DNA of 64,000 nt from an uncultured Bacteroidales bacterium (GTDB lineage: Bacteria; Bacteroidota; Bacteroidia; Bacteroidales; UBA932): the NCBI GenBank assembly GCA_934693135.1, contig CAKUVA010000005.1, forward strand, positions 28,601-92,600, given 5' to 3'. Both the position numbers and the translations under genes were made by a program. The notes under the pieces are model-generated. The model made no database searches, was not told the origin of the DNA, and saw only the letters and a program-made list of their open reading frames with translations. This document shows positions 9,050-17,653 of this stretch, one piece after another. Within the stretch, counting starts at the first letter, position 1; each line of letters starts with the position of its first letter.

Positions 9050-9553
9050 ATGAGAACACCAACACAAATAGAAAAAACAATTGTAACATCCGGAATTCCT
9101 GACATTTTCAAGATATTCTTCTTCGGAATAAATGGAAAAGATGAAGCAAGAATCCTGCATAAGAACATAGGACGTGTAGGGCGGATTAGTTCACATCATG
9201 AGGATAGCAAACCCGCTTTTCTCGATTATAATACTATAGAAAAGAAACTCATGCAATGGATTGACACTGGATGTAATCTTGCAGGAGACTTCAGCATGGA
9301 TGAACTGACATATACACTAAACATTCCTAAGCCAGCATTAAGAAAATATTTCGAAATCTATCTGCAGAAAGATTTCCGTTCTTGGAAAAGTTTGATGCGG
9401 ATAGAAAAAGCAAAAGATATGCTCACAGACGAAAGTGTGAGCATAGAGTATATCTCAAGGGCTGTAGGGTTCAATGACAAATCCAACTTTCACCGCCAAT
9501 TCAAGGCAAGCACAGGAATGACACCTAAGAAATGGCGTGATAGTCTCTACTGA
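9050..9553 (+). CDS. Small AraC-type helix-turn-helix regulator
   Basis: The product is 167 aa. The C-terminal half, about residues 80-165, is an AraC/XylS DNA-binding domain: a first HTH around FSMDELTYTLNIPKPALRK, then ISRAVGFNDKSNFHRQFK with the typical GF-D-SNF-R-FK pattern, and GMTPKKWR at the end. The roughly 75-residue N-terminal part is short and does not resemble the usual cupin sensor, so this is close to a stand-alone DNA-binding domain. It lies 110 bp after the DHS-like gene, beyond a strong terminator, so it has its own promoter, which I could not find. Its 3' end overlaps the convergent DUF4301 gene by 7 bp. Targets are unknown. Confidence 0.8.
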   Translation: MRTPTQIEKTIVTSGIPDIFKIFFFGINGKDEARILHKNIGRVGRISSHHEDSKPAFLDYNTIEKKLMQWIDTGCNLAGDFSMDELTYTLNIPKPALRKYFEIYLQKDFRSWKSLMRIEKAKDMLTDESVSIEYISRAVGFNDKSNFHRQFKASTGMTPKKWRDSLY

Positions 9554-11055
9554 TGCGCAGGTCTCAACAAATCAAGCACTACTTTTACAGGGTTGAATGT
9601 TTCCAATGGTACCTCAACGAAATAAGTGTTCCAATCACTCATGGAGCCATTCCAAAGTCCAGGCAACTCCAATGCCTTTAATTCCCTACCCTGATAGCTT
9701 TTTGAGGAGATAAAACCAGCATCCTGGTCCACATAATTCAGAAGGTCGAATTTGTTTCCTTTATAGTCATGCAGACAACATACAAGATCTACAGGATTGA
9801 AATGAGTAGCATGTGAGAGAATATCACGCGAACGCGAGTCATTCATATCTATCTGAACGCTCTCGAGGATTTGAAGGTTCGAAGAGCCATCCCTGCCGGC
9901 TACAATGAAAGGCCCACCTCCAGGCTCACCTTGATTGCGAACCATACCACATACTCGTATAGGTCTGTTCAGCTTGGAACGAAGAAGAGTTACTCTGTTT
10001 ACAGGATCCAACTCAAGAGGCAATTGAATACAAAGTTCACTATCAAGAAATGATTCAATCCTGTCACACAACATGATGCATTCATCTGAAGATGGATCGG
10101 AAACAACATCCAAATCTCTAAGGAAACCGAATATTCTGTCCCTCAGCTCAAGGCACTTACCCATAAGGGCTTTTTTACTCCGTGCCGTAAGAGGGAGCAT
10201 ACGTTCGTTAGCGACATTGTCAATGTTTTTTATTGAGACAAGTTCTTCATCGAGATCATTTAGATTGTGAATCAAGGCTCCATGACCTGCAGGTCTGAAC
10301 AGAAGTTTTCCATCATCTGTCCTGAACGGGCGATTCTTTGTGTCCACAGCTATAGTATCAGTCGATTTATTTTGATATGTGAAAGACACATTGAATCTGA
10401 CCCCGTACTTTTTCTCATAAGCATCTTTGACTTCTGAAAGTGCAGTCTCAAAAAGCGGACGGAATTCAGGCGATATCGTAAACCTTACATTGGCAGAGCC
10501 ATCAGAATTCCTCATATAGTCCTGTGCCTCAACAAGATGCTCAGCAAACGCAGTTCTACATTCACCATCCGAATATCTGTGGAAACGAATTACACCTTTT
10601 GGCTTAAAACCATATCCAAGTCCTTCTTCATTGAGGACAAGAGATGCCACCTTTTGGCGGAATTTGGCCGAATCTTCAGTCTCTCCGAACATTTCAGGTG
10701 AATAAAACGCAAATTTTCGTATCGAGGCGGCAAGTTTTCCTACAGGAGAGTCTGATCCGGGATCATTTCCAGACTCAAGTGATGCCAAACCAGCAAATAT
10801 ATCCTTGAACATTCTGGATGCAGCTCCTGATGCAGGAACGAACTTGCACTTCCCAGCAACTTCCGCATTGTCACAATAAGCGATCGCGGCATCAGCCTCT
10901 GCCTCATTCATCACTTTGATTCCTCTTTCCGGTGTAGCAGGTGCAACAATATTCATCCATGGGAACCCTTTCTTGAAGCGCGTAATCTGTGCTTCTACAA
11001 CTCTAGGAGAAGAGCCACGCTCCTCCATCATTCTGATATCTTCCTTATCAAACAT
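9547..11055 (-). CDS. DUF4301 family protein
   Basis: The product is 502 aa and soluble, with no signal peptide or membrane segment. It fits DUF4301, a family I know essentially from Bacteroidota. A PASGAASRMFKD segment near residue 73 has the look of a glycine/serine phosphate-binding loop, and later conserved-looking stretches are RPAGHGALIHNLNDLD near 245-260 and VCGMVRNQGEPGGGPF near 355. The last two resemble sugar-nucleotide-binding features, but the reaction is unknown. It starts 6 bp after the end of pdxB on the same strand and is probably the last gene of recF-DUF721-pdxB-DUF4301. Confidence 0.8.
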   Translation of the reverse strand: MFDKEDIRMMEERGSSPRVVEAQITRFKKGFPWMNIVAPATPERGIKVMNEAEADAAIAYCDNAEVAGKCKFVPASGAASRMFKDIFAGLASLESGNDPGSDSPVGKLAASIRKFAFYSPEMFGETEDSAKFRQKVASLVLNEEGLGYGFKPKGVIRFHRYSDGECRTAFAEHLVEAQDYMRNSDGSANVRFTISPEFRPLFETALSEVKDAYEKKYGVRFNVSFTYQNKSTDTIAVDTKNRPFRTDDGKLLFRPAGHGALIHNLNDLDEELVSIKNIDNVANERMLPLTARSKKALMGKCLELRDRIFGFLRDLDVVSDPSSDECIMLCDRIESFLDSELCIQLPLELDPVNRVTLLRSKLNRPIRVCGMVRNQGEPGGGPFIVAGRDGSSNLQILESVQIDMNDSRSRDILSHATHFNPVDLVCCLHDYKGNKFDLLNYVDQDAGFISSKSYQGRELKALELPGLWNGSMSDWNTYFVEVPLETFNPVKVVLDLLRPAHQ

Positions 11056-11061
11056 AATAAA

Positions 11062-12108
11062 TTAGTCTATGTACACTTCTCGTCTGTATCTATACTCAGA
11101 TCTTAGCTTATCGAAATTACTAGGGTCCAAGCGAAGCATGAAGTCGTCTGTAAATATCGGATAATTATATTGTAAAACAGCTGCAATCTCGCCTTGGTTC
11201 AAGCCCTTAAGGTCAAGTTTTACCGCCTCGTTTTCTGCATATTCTGTCGCAGGAAAGAACTCATAAAGATCTGTAAAGCCAAAATAATGAGCTACCGCAC
11301 GCACAGCCGCTGCAGTCCCGTTCTGCTTACCCTGATAAGAATAACCAGCAATATGAGGTGTAGCTATTGCCGCCATATCCATAAGCTCTCTATCAATGTT
11401 GGGCTCATGATTCCAGGTATCAATGATAACCGGACCGAGCTTAGGAATCGCTGCTTTCAATGCATCCTCACACACGACTTCTCCACGCGATGCGTTTATG
11501 AAAAATGCGCCTGGCTGCATCATGTCAAAGAAATGTTTATCCGCCATTCCACGGGTAGTATCATCAAGCGGCGTATGCATGGTAACGATCTGCGAATTCT
11601 GAAGAAGATAATCCAAATCACAAAATCCGAACATACCTTCAGCAGCAGCCCTCGGAGGATCACATTTCAATATTTTAAAACCTAGTGCAAGTCCCATGCG
11701 TTCAATTAGACTTCCTACGTGACCAACGCCTATGATTCCGATGGTATTTCCTTCCAGGCTTATGGCTCGTCTGGATGCCAATCCATAAAGAGCAGAAAAC
11801 ACATATTCCATAACTCCGCCCGCATTGCATCCAGGAGCATTTCTAACAGTAATGCCATGTGCATCACAATATGGGAAATCTATGTGATCAGTACCAATAG
11901 TGGCTGTAGCGATAAATTTCACTGATGTTCCATCAAGCAAAGCAGAATTGCACTTGGTCCTAGTCCTGATAATTAAAGCATCCGCATCTTTCAAGTCATC
12001 ACGACAAATCTTATCTCCAGGAAGGTATGACACTTCAGCATATGGCTCGAATACGCCCTCCAGAAACGGTACAGCATTATCAGCTACAATTTTTATCTTG
12101 TCTTTCAT
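11062..12108 (-). CDS. pdxB: 4-phosphoerythronate dehydrogenase PdxB
   Basis: The product is 348 aa. It is a D-2-hydroxyacid dehydrogenase that oxidises 4-phosphoerythronate in pyridoxal 5'-phosphate synthesis. Seen in order: N-terminal substrate domain with IIRTRTKCN (46-54), IGTDHID (71-77), the NAD-binding GVGHVG (127-132), catalytic R208 in NASRGE, E235 in WNHEP and H252 in TPHIAGYS, and a C-terminal PdxB-type dimerisation tail. The ATG at 12108 overlaps the TGA of the upstream DUF721 gene as ATGA, which decides the start over a longer frame from 12135. Confidence 0.88.
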   Translation of the reverse strand: MKDKIKIVADNAVPFLEGVFEPYAEVSYLPGDKICRDDLKDADALIIRTRTKCNSALLDGTSVKFIATATIGTDHIDFPYCDAHGITVRNAPGCNAGGVMEYVFSALYGLASRRAISLEGNTIGIIGVGHVGSLIERMGLALGFKILKCDPPRAAAEGMFGFCDLDYLLQNSQIVTMHTPLDDTTRGMADKHFFDMMQPGAFFINASRGEVVCEDALKAAIPKLGPVIIDTWNHEPNIDRELMDMAAIATPHIAGYSYQGKQNGTAAAVRAVAHYFGFTDLYEFFPATEYAENEAVKLDLKGLNQGEIAAVLQYNYPIFTDDFMLRLDPSNFDKLRSEYRYRREVYID

Positions 12109-12449
12109 CTGAGCACCAATGATTTTATAATACATTTAGTCTTCATTTCTTCCGAAAGTAAACTATTCGCCATAATCATTCTGTTAATAGCCTCGATTAT
12201 GGCATCACGCTGGAAGAAAAGTTGATTTCTGATAACAGAAGACGATATACTGCAATACAGCACATGATTCTTCACAAATTTGGATATAGTATAAGGAGCA
12301 GCGCCAGTAACACTATCCCACGCTTCCATAACTACCTTGTCACAAAACCCAGAAGCTAAATGCATTTGCTTTAACATTGCAGGAATCATATCCATTAGAG
12401 GTGATGGTTCCTTGCGTTCCAACGATACACTTTTACCTATATATTTCAT
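12105..12449 (-). CDS. DUF721 domain protein
   Basis: The product is 114 aa with no signal peptide. It fits DUF721 (DciA-like), with MEAWDSVTGAA near 40-50, a hydrophobic VLYCSISSSVIRNQL strand and a short C-terminal tail. DUF721 proteins are found beside recF in many Bacteroidota, and the related DciA recruits the replicative helicase. Both ends overlap neighbours by 4 bp (ATGA), with recF upstream and pdxB downstream, so translation is coupled. Confidence 0.8.
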   Translation of the reverse strand: MKYIGKSVSLERKEPSPLMDMIPAMLKQMHLASGFCDKVVMEAWDSVTGAAPYTISKFVKNHVLYCSISSSVIRNQLFFQRDAIIEAINRMIMANSLLSEEMKTKCIIKSLVLR

Positions 12450-13555
12450 GATAGTCCGTCCTCCCTACGGAATGTACCTGAATCAGCCTCAAAATAAGCA
12501 CGGTCATCTGTTATTCCATCAACAATACCTGACAAACGCACCTTATTGCTATCTGTTATGAATATCTGTCCGAATTCATTTCCTGCTACCATTGATAATA
12601 GATTCGCAGTCCTATCCATATCCAATTTATCGAATACATCATCAAGCAACAGAATAGGAGGCACCCCAAAATGCTTCTTCATTATTTCATATTGCGCAAA
12701 CTTGAGGGAAACAAGAAAAGATTTTTGTTGGCCCTGTGAACCGGTTCTACGTATCAGATGTTCATTCATCATGAACAAAAGGTCATCACGCTGAATTCCA
12801 ACTGTCGTATATCCCAATGCCATATCCTTGGACCTGTTTTTTTTCAACAGATCAACCAACAAACCACACTGCTGGTCAGAACGATATCCAATATTGACAT
12901 TCTCCTTACATCCGGAAAGATTTGAATAGAAACCGGCAACAACAGGAGAAAGTTCATCGGCAAAACTGGTACGAGCGTTGAATATTCTCTCTGCACACAC
13001 GGACATCTTTTCATCGATTATATCTAACAAGGTCAAATCAGCTGACTGATTTTTAAGCAAAATGTTTCGTTGTCCGAGCAATCTGTTATATTGTTGCATG
13101 TCAGATAGATATTCTCCATTTATCTGAGAAAGGACTACATTTAGAAAACGCCTGCGTTCTTCCCCGGAATCACTGACAAGCGACACATCATCAGGAGACA
13201 CCAACACTACTGGAAGCCTGCCTATATGCTCGGATACACGAGGACATGGCTTATCATCACGACGGAGTTTTTTCTCTCCTTTGGATGTCACTTTTATGGA
13301 ATATCTTGATTCAATTCTATTGTCCGAAAGATATGTCCCAGCTATTGAAAAGGAGTCTGTTCCATAGCGAAAATTATCCTTGTCTGAAGAGCGAGATGAG
13401 CTCTTAGTCATAGATAAATAATATACAGCGTCAAGGAGATTTGTCTTTCCCTCGCCGTTCCCACCTGATATACAATTCACATTAGCTGAGAATTCGAGAT
13501 CCGCCAGCTCTATGTTTCTGAAATTCTGAACAACTATTTTCTCCAATACAGCCAT
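12446..13555 (-). CDS. recF: DNA replication/repair protein RecF
   Basis: The product is 369 aa, the usual RecF length. RecF is an SMC-like ATPase that loads RecA at gaps with RecO and RecR. Walker A GGNGEGKTN is at 31-39, the ABC signature region TGSQGQQKSF is near 270, and the Walker B PPILLLDDVFDKLD is near 296-309. The gene heads a four-gene minus-strand run through DUF721, pdxB and DUF4301. Its promoter lies directly upstream. Confidence 0.94.
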   Translation of the reverse strand: MAVLEKIVVQNFRNIELADLEFSANVNCISGGNGEGKTNLLDAVYYLSMTKSSSRSSDKDNFRYGTDSFSIAGTYLSDNRIESRYSIKVTSKGEKKLRRDDKPCPRVSEHIGRLPVVLVSPDDVSLVSDSGEERRRFLNVVLSQINGEYLSDMQQYNRLLGQRNILLKNQSADLTLLDIIDEKMSVCAERIFNARTSFADELSPVVAGFYSNLSGCKENVNIGYRSDQQCGLLVDLLKKNRSKDMALGYTTVGIQRDDLLFMMNEHLIRRTGSQGQQKSFLVSLKFAQYEIMKKHFGVPPILLLDDVFDKLDMDRTANLLSMVAGNEFGQIFITDSNKVRLSGIVDGITDDRAYFEADSGTFRREDGLS

Positions 13556-13573
13556 CTTTCCGCTTTATCATGG

Positions 13574-13603
13574 CAAAGATAAGAATTTTCGCCAACAAGT
13601 CAA
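13574..13603 (-). promoter_or_regulatory. Predicted recF promoter
   Basis: Minus-strand TTG (13601-13603), 19 bp, then TATCTTTG (13574-13581), an exact match to TAnnTTTG, about 18 bp before the recF ATG. It faces a divergent promoter at 13622-13653. Confidence 0.65.
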
Positions 13604-13621
13604 TGTGGAAGATTTATGCCT

Positions 13622-13653
13622 ATTGCGTTATTGCACAAATTTATATAAATTTG
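13622..13653 (+). promoter_or_regulatory. Predicted promoter of the TPR protein-yebC pair
   Basis: ATTG (13622-13625), 20 bp, then TAAATTTG (13646-13653), an exact TAnnTTTG match, 31 bp before the ATG at 13685. Confidence 0.6.
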
Positions 13654-13684
13654 CAGACTTATAAGACAATAAAATCAATACAAT

Positions 13685-14374
13685 ATGGCAAAAGAAACCC
13701 TTAAAGATCAGGAGAAAGCTCAGCAGGAAGAGGTTGTTGAGAAAGTTTCTTCTGTGGAGAAATTCTTCAATGAAAACAAGAAACTGATTTGGGGATGCGT
13801 TGGAGCTCTCGTAATCGGTGGTGCTGCAGTTCTATGCTACCACAAGTTCTATGCAATTCCTAAAAGAGCTGAAGCCCAAGAGCAGATGTTTCCTGCCGAA
13901 GCCAACTTCAGAGCTCAAAACTACGAACTTGCCCTCAATGGTGATGGCAATACTCTCGGATTCAGCCAGATCATTGATGAATATGGTTCACATGCAGGTA
14001 GTGCAGTCTATTTCTATGCAGGAGTTTGCGACCTTCAGCTCGGAAAATATGAGGATGCTATCAAGCATTTGAGCAAATACGATGGAAAAGATGCTATCTT
14101 GAAGGCTAAAGCCCTCGGATGCAAAGGAGATGCTTATGAGGGACTTGAGAAATACAAAGATGCTGTTTCGTGCTATGAAAAAGCAGCTGCATCCGTCGAT
14201 GATATATTCGCAGCATCATACCTTCTAAAGGCTGGTGTGGCTTGCGAGGAACTCGGAGACAATGCAAAGGCTCTCACCTTCTACAAGAAGATTAAGGATC
14301 AGTATCCACAGTCCATGGAGGGTTATGATATCGACAAATATATCAGCAGAATAGAAAATACTCCAGCAAAATAA
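13685..14374 (+). CDS. Membrane-anchored tetratricopeptide repeat protein
   Basis: The product is 229 aa. A charged N-terminal segment of about 33 residues is followed by one transmembrane helix (about 34-55, LIWGCVGALVIGG) and then three to four TPR units in which YFYAGVCDLQLGKYEDAI, GDAYEGLEKYKDAV and AGVACEELGDNAKAL are visible. The layout, cytoplasmic tail plus single helix plus periplasmic TPRs, resembles YfgM-type envelope proteins, which assist secreted-protein folding, but orthology is not shown. It is 7 bp ahead of yebC and shares its promoter and terminator. Confidence 0.8.
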   Translation: MAKETLKDQEKAQQEEVVEKVSSVEKFFNENKKLIWGCVGALVIGGAAVLCYHKFYAIPKRAEAQEQMFPAEANFRAQNYELALNGDGNTLGFSQIIDEYGSHAGSAVYFYAGVCDLQLGKYEDAIKHLSKYDGKDAILKAKALGCKGDAYEGLEKYKDAVSCYEKAAASVDDIFAASYLLKAGVACEELGDNAKALTFYKKIKDQYPQSMEGYDIDKYISRIENTPAK

Positions 14375-14381
14375 TTAAACT

Positions 14382-15140
14382 ATGGGAAGAGCTTTTGAGT
14401 TCAGAAAAGAGAGAAAGATGAAACGTTGGGGCCACATGGCCAAGACGTTCACAAAGATTGGAAAAGAAATCACAATTGCAGTAAAGCAAGGAGGTCCTGA
14501 TGTTATCGGAAACCCTCGTCTTCGTGCCCTTATAGCAGAAGCAAGGAATGAGAACATGCCTAAGGACAATATCGAAAGAGCCATTAAGAAAGCTACAGAC
14601 AAGACTCTTGGAGATTTCAAGGAGGTTACATTCGAAGGATATGGTCCATTTGGAATTGCATACCTCGTGGAAACAGCTACAGATAACAATACCAGAACAG
14701 TAGCAAATGTCCGCAGTTATTTCACCAAATGTGGCGGAACTCTCGGAACAAGCGGAAGTGTCAGCTTCATGTTCGATCACAAATGCGTCTTCAAAATCAA
14801 ATACAAGGATGGAATGGACATTGATGAACTCCAACTCGCCTTATGTGATTATGATGACGATCCTGAGGTGTTCATTGAAGAGCAAGAGGATGAGGACGAG
14901 AATATAACCAAAGATGTCGTAATTTATGGCGCTTACGAATCATATGGTGGAATCCAGAAATTCATCGAAGACAACGGATACGAACTTGTTTCAGGAGGTT
15001 TCGAGAGAATACCTAACGTTGAACTAAAAGAAGTCACACCTGAGCAGAGAGAAACACTCAACAAACTCACTGACTTGCTTGAAAACGATGATGATGTAAC
15101 CAACGTTTACAACACCATGAAACCTTCTGCTGAGGAATAA
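14382..15140 (+). CDS. yebC: YebC/PmpR family protein
   Basis: The product is 252 aa. The N-terminal three-helix domain with the family start MGRAFEFRKERKMKRW and FTKIGKEI, then the NPRLRALIAEARNENMPKDN stretch, identify the TACO1/YebC family. Members are described as transcription regulators, and some bind ribosomes to relieve stalling on proline runs. An acidic insert near 165-175 (EEQEDEDEN) is present. A strong terminator lies 24 bp after the stop. Confidence 0.93.
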   Translation: MGRAFEFRKERKMKRWGHMAKTFTKIGKEITIAVKQGGPDVIGNPRLRALIAEARNENMPKDNIERAIKKATDKTLGDFKEVTFEGYGPFGIAYLVETATDNNTRTVANVRSYFTKCGGTLGTSGSVSFMFDHKCVFKIKYKDGMDIDELQLALCDYDDDPEVFIEEQEDEDENITKDVVIYGAYESYGGIQKFIEDNGYELVSGGFERIPNVELKEVTPEQRETLNKLTDLLENDDDVTNVYNTMKPSAEE

Positions 15141-15163
15141 ATCCAAAGTAATGAAAGAATAGG

Positions 15164-15198
15164 CAGACGAATTCTTAAACAGGATTCGTCTGTTTTTT
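15164..15198 (+). terminator. Terminator after yebC
   Basis: A 9-bp perfect stem (15164-15172 with 15184-15192), 11-nt loop, then TTTTTT. Confidence 0.9.
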
Positions 15199-15216
15199 GT
15201 TTCGGCACTTCAATAC

Positions 15217-15248
15217 AAAAAAGCGGAGACCTCTTAAGAAGCCTCCGC
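15217..15248 (-). terminator. Terminator after rpmE2
   Basis: Read on the minus strand: GCGGAG (15243-15248) pairs with CTCCGC (15223-15228), the inner bases pair further with G-U wobbles around a TTAA loop, and a TTTTTT run follows (15217-15222). It sits 24 bp after the rpmE2 stop and back to back with the yebC terminator. Confidence 0.85.
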
Positions 15249-15271
15249 AATAATCGTCGTCAGGACAGAAA

Positions 15272-15523
15272 TTATTTCTGTCTGCTCTTGTATCTCTGGT
15301 AGAATTTGTCGACACGACCTGCAGTATCCACGAGTTTAACCTTACCGGTATAGAATGGATGTGAGGTATTCGAAATCTCGACTTTCACTACTGGGTACTC
15401 AACTCCGTCGACCATCAGAGTCTCCTTGGTGGTAGCACAAGAACGGGTGATGAAAACTGTGTCGTTAGACATATCCTTGAAAGCTACAAGACGGTAGTTT
15501 TCGGGATGAATTCCTTTTTTCAT
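15272..15523 (-). CDS. rpmE2: Ribosomal protein bL31, type B
   Basis: The product is 83 aa. It starts [11 protein letters not shown] and contains [11 protein letters not shown] and [10 protein letters not shown], the type-B bL31 pattern. It lacks the CxxC zinc ligands of type A; only one cysteine is present (SCATTK). bL31 bridges the two ribosomal subunits. It is a single-gene unit with its own promoter and terminator. Confidence 0.96.
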   Translation of the reverse strand: MKKGIHPENYRLVAFKDMSNDTVFITRSCATTKETLMVDGVEYPVVKVEISNTSHPFYTGKVKLVDTAGRVDKFYQRYKSRQK

Positions 15524-15558
15524 TTCTTATAAAATTTAATTTGTTCTAAAATGGATTG

Positions 15559-15589
15559 CAAATTTAGGTACATTATTTCTAATTTACAA
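15559..15589 (-). promoter_or_regulatory. Predicted rpmE2 promoter
   Basis: Minus-strand TTG (15587-15589), 20 bp, then TAAATTTG (15559-15566), exact TAnnTTTG, 36 bp before the ATG. Confidence 0.65.
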
Positions 15590-15597
15590 GCATAGCA

Positions 15598-16452
15598 CTA
15601 CTTTTCTTCACCCTTTCTATTCGCTTTCATTACATGCCCTTTAGAATTTATATATTTCACTTCCCCACTTCCTGCTATTGAATATATGGTATTACCACAA
15701 ATAAGTTCAGAAGCATCTACACTACCGGACCCGGCAATATTATAATCAGCAGATTCTGCTCTACCACCTTCAAGCTTGACATCACCACTGCCAGCAATCA
15801 TTGATTTAAAGTTACGCACATCCATATTAGAAACCTTGGCATTACCACTTCCTGAGATAGATATGTCTGCTATATCAGCTTTTAAAAACTTAATATCCAT
15901 TTCAGCCGAGCCTATCATGGTTGCCGAGAACGATGACACAGATAGTTGACCAAATTCAGCATCCCCAGAACCGGACATACTGATGGTAAGAGCATTTGGA
16001 GATTTATAAGCATCACATTCCAAATCAGTTGAACCGGCTATTGCTATCGAGTCCAATGATGGAGCAAAAACAGTCACAACAATATCACTGGAAATATTCT
16101 TAATGCTCGCAAAGTCAGTCTTCTTCCTATAGATATTCAATTGCCCGTCATCAGAAAGTTCAACAGCAATGAGAGGAATGATATTTTCCGGCGCATGTAT
16201 TCTGATCTTGAAAGAGTCAGACTGCACAAGCCTATAACAATCAATAGCATCACCACCATTGAAGTTCAATGTCCTAAAAGAAACGAAAGTGCTGTCCTTG
16301 TCAACATACACTGAACTTGCGGAAAGCATATATTTGTCGGCAAAATCTATGCTTTCCATGACCTTCTTCTTATCTAATCTGATAGCACATGACGATACTA
16401 CGATCGTAGCTAAAGCCATTGTCAATATATAATTTAGATGTTTCATAATCAT
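15598..16452 (-). CDS. GIN-domain (DUF2807) lipoprotein
   Basis: The product is 284 aa. A signal peptide ends in a lipobox, VVSSC, so it is probably lipid-anchored. The rest is a right-handed beta-helix-like GIN (DUF2807) domain with recurring SGSGD, GSAEM, SGSGN, AGSGD, AGSGS and AGSGE turns about 20 residues apart. GIN-domain proteins are often called head-domain adhesins, but the role is not established. It is the last gene of a four-gene operon with an ABC exporter and a GntR regulator, starting 12 bp after the regulator, which suggests it belongs to the envelope response that the regulator controls. A second ATG two codons in is an equally good start. Confidence 0.83.
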   Translation of the reverse strand: MIMKHLNYILTMALATIVVSSCAIRLDKKKVMESIDFADKYMLSASSVYVDKDSTFVSFRTLNFNGGDAIDCYRLVQSDSFKIRIHAPENIIPLIAVELSDDGQLNIYRKKTDFASIKNISSDIVVTVFAPSLDSIAIAGSTDLECDAYKSPNALTISMSGSGDAEFGQLSVSSFSATMIGSAEMDIKFLKADIADISISGSGNAKVSNMDVRNFKSMIAGSGDVKLEGGRAESADYNIAGSGSVDASELICGNTIYSIAGSGEVKYINSKGHVMKANRKGEEK

Positions 16453-16464
16453 TGATATTATTCA

Positions 16465-16800
16465 TTATTCGAAAATTTCTGGACCAAAGCCAAGCAACTG
16501 CATCTGACGACGAATCTTGGGCACGGACTCTTCCATAAATTGTTTTCTCTTCATTTCTAAGATCTTGTCCTTTGCTTCATCAGATATAAAATAGCCCAAA
16601 CCACGTTTATTATAAATAATACCATCTGCTGTAAGACGTTCATACGACCTCATGATTGTATTCGGGTTAACACCAAGTTGAGCACCATATTCACGAACAG
16701 AAAGTATCCTTCCCCCAGTTTCAAGCGTTCCATCTAAAATCTGGTCACTGATAGCATCTGAAATCTGAAGATATATCGGTTTGTTATTGTCGAATTCCAT
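16465..16800 (-). CDS. GntR-family regulator, YtrA type
   Basis: The product is 111 aa. An N-terminal winged helix (ISDAISDQILDG, then SVREYGAQLGVNPNTIMRSY and DGIIYNKRGLGYFIS) is followed by only about 35 residues, the layout of the YtrA subfamily, which lacks a large effector domain. YtrA-type proteins repress ABC-transporter operons that respond to envelope stress. Here the gene lies inside such an operon, 4 bp after the permease, and a matching palindrome overlaps the operon start (18480-18503). Confidence 0.9.
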   Translation of the reverse strand: MEFDNNKPIYLQISDAISDQILDGTLETGGRILSVREYGAQLGVNPNTIMRSYERLTADGIIYNKRGLGYFISDEAKDKILEMKRKQFMEESVPKIRRQMQLLGFGPEIFE

Positions 16801-16804
16801 AGTA

Positions 16805-17653
16805 TCAATGTTTAATAGTTTTCAGTCTGAAATACACAGCAGTCATAAGTCCACCAACTACGACAAAATCCCATATTGTTGCCATAACATTATACATCGG
16901 TACTATCCATGCCATCATACTTCTGTCCATCATGACATTTTCAAGAAAACTTCCTATACTTTCAATCATTTCTTCATCGAAAATTCCAGTGGTCACAACA
17001 ATGCCGATAAGCATACTGAGCAACATATTGAAACCAACCAATATAAGTATCGGATAAAGAATCTTGTGTTTTTTGAAGAGTAATGCTCCAAGAAGGAAGT
17101 ACAGACATCCAAGTACTGAATTAAGGTAAACGGATAACATGCTTACATGTATCGGAGCTCCTGAGTCGAATGCAAATGTCGCCAATACCTTAATTCCATC
17201 GACTACTGAGGAGAACAATGTCCCTCCGCAAGTTCCATCAACCATACAAATTACAGCATCAAGAATAAGGTAGATAATTCCAAAAGCCATCGGAACGATA
17301 ACAACTGTATTCAAAATCATTGATAAAAACTTCTCAAGACGAGAAACAGGTAACATTAGGAAAGCAGCACCTGCACGCTTGTCAGTAATGAACCCATACA
17401 CACTTGCAGGGTATGTAAGCATCAAGATTCCTATAACAATACATGCCGTGATTATTCTGGTCGTCTCACCAGGAGTATCCCATACTTGCTTAAAAAGAAG
17501 CGAATACACTAATATAATGGTATAAAGAATGACTGGAACAGCAGACATCAGAAGAAGAGTGGGACCATAGTTAACTGCCCAACGCCTGCAATCATACACG
17601 AAATATCTGCCGAAACGGCTGAATGAAAATGTCTTGTTCATGATTCTATTCAT
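16805..17653 (-). CDS. ABC transporter membrane subunit
   Basis: The product is 282 aa with about six hydrophobic segments and no nucleotide-binding motif. The N-terminus (FSFSRFGRYFVYDCRRW) and the VYGFITDKRAGAAFLMLPVSRLEKF cytoplasmic loop resemble Bacteroidota ABC-2-like permeases next to YtrA regulators. It starts 8 bp inside the end of the ATPase gene if the ATG at 17653 is used, or 4 bp after it if the ATG at 17641 is used. The substrate is unknown; cell-envelope antibiotics or lipids are plausible from the regulator type only. Confidence 0.8.
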   Translation of the reverse strand: MNRIMNKTFSFSRFGRYFVYDCRRWAVNYGPTLLLMSAVPVILYTIILVYSLLFKQVWDTPGETTRIITACIVIGILMLTYPASVYGFITDKRAGAAFLMLPVSRLEKFLSMILNTVVIVPMAFGIIYLILDAVICMVDGTCGGTLFSSVVDGIKVLATFAFDSGAPIHVSMLSVYLNSVLGCLYFLLGALLFKKHKILYPILILVGFNMLLSMLIGIVVTTGIFDEEMIESIGSFLENVMMDRSMMAWIVPMYNVMATIWDFVVVGGLMTAVYFRLKTIKH

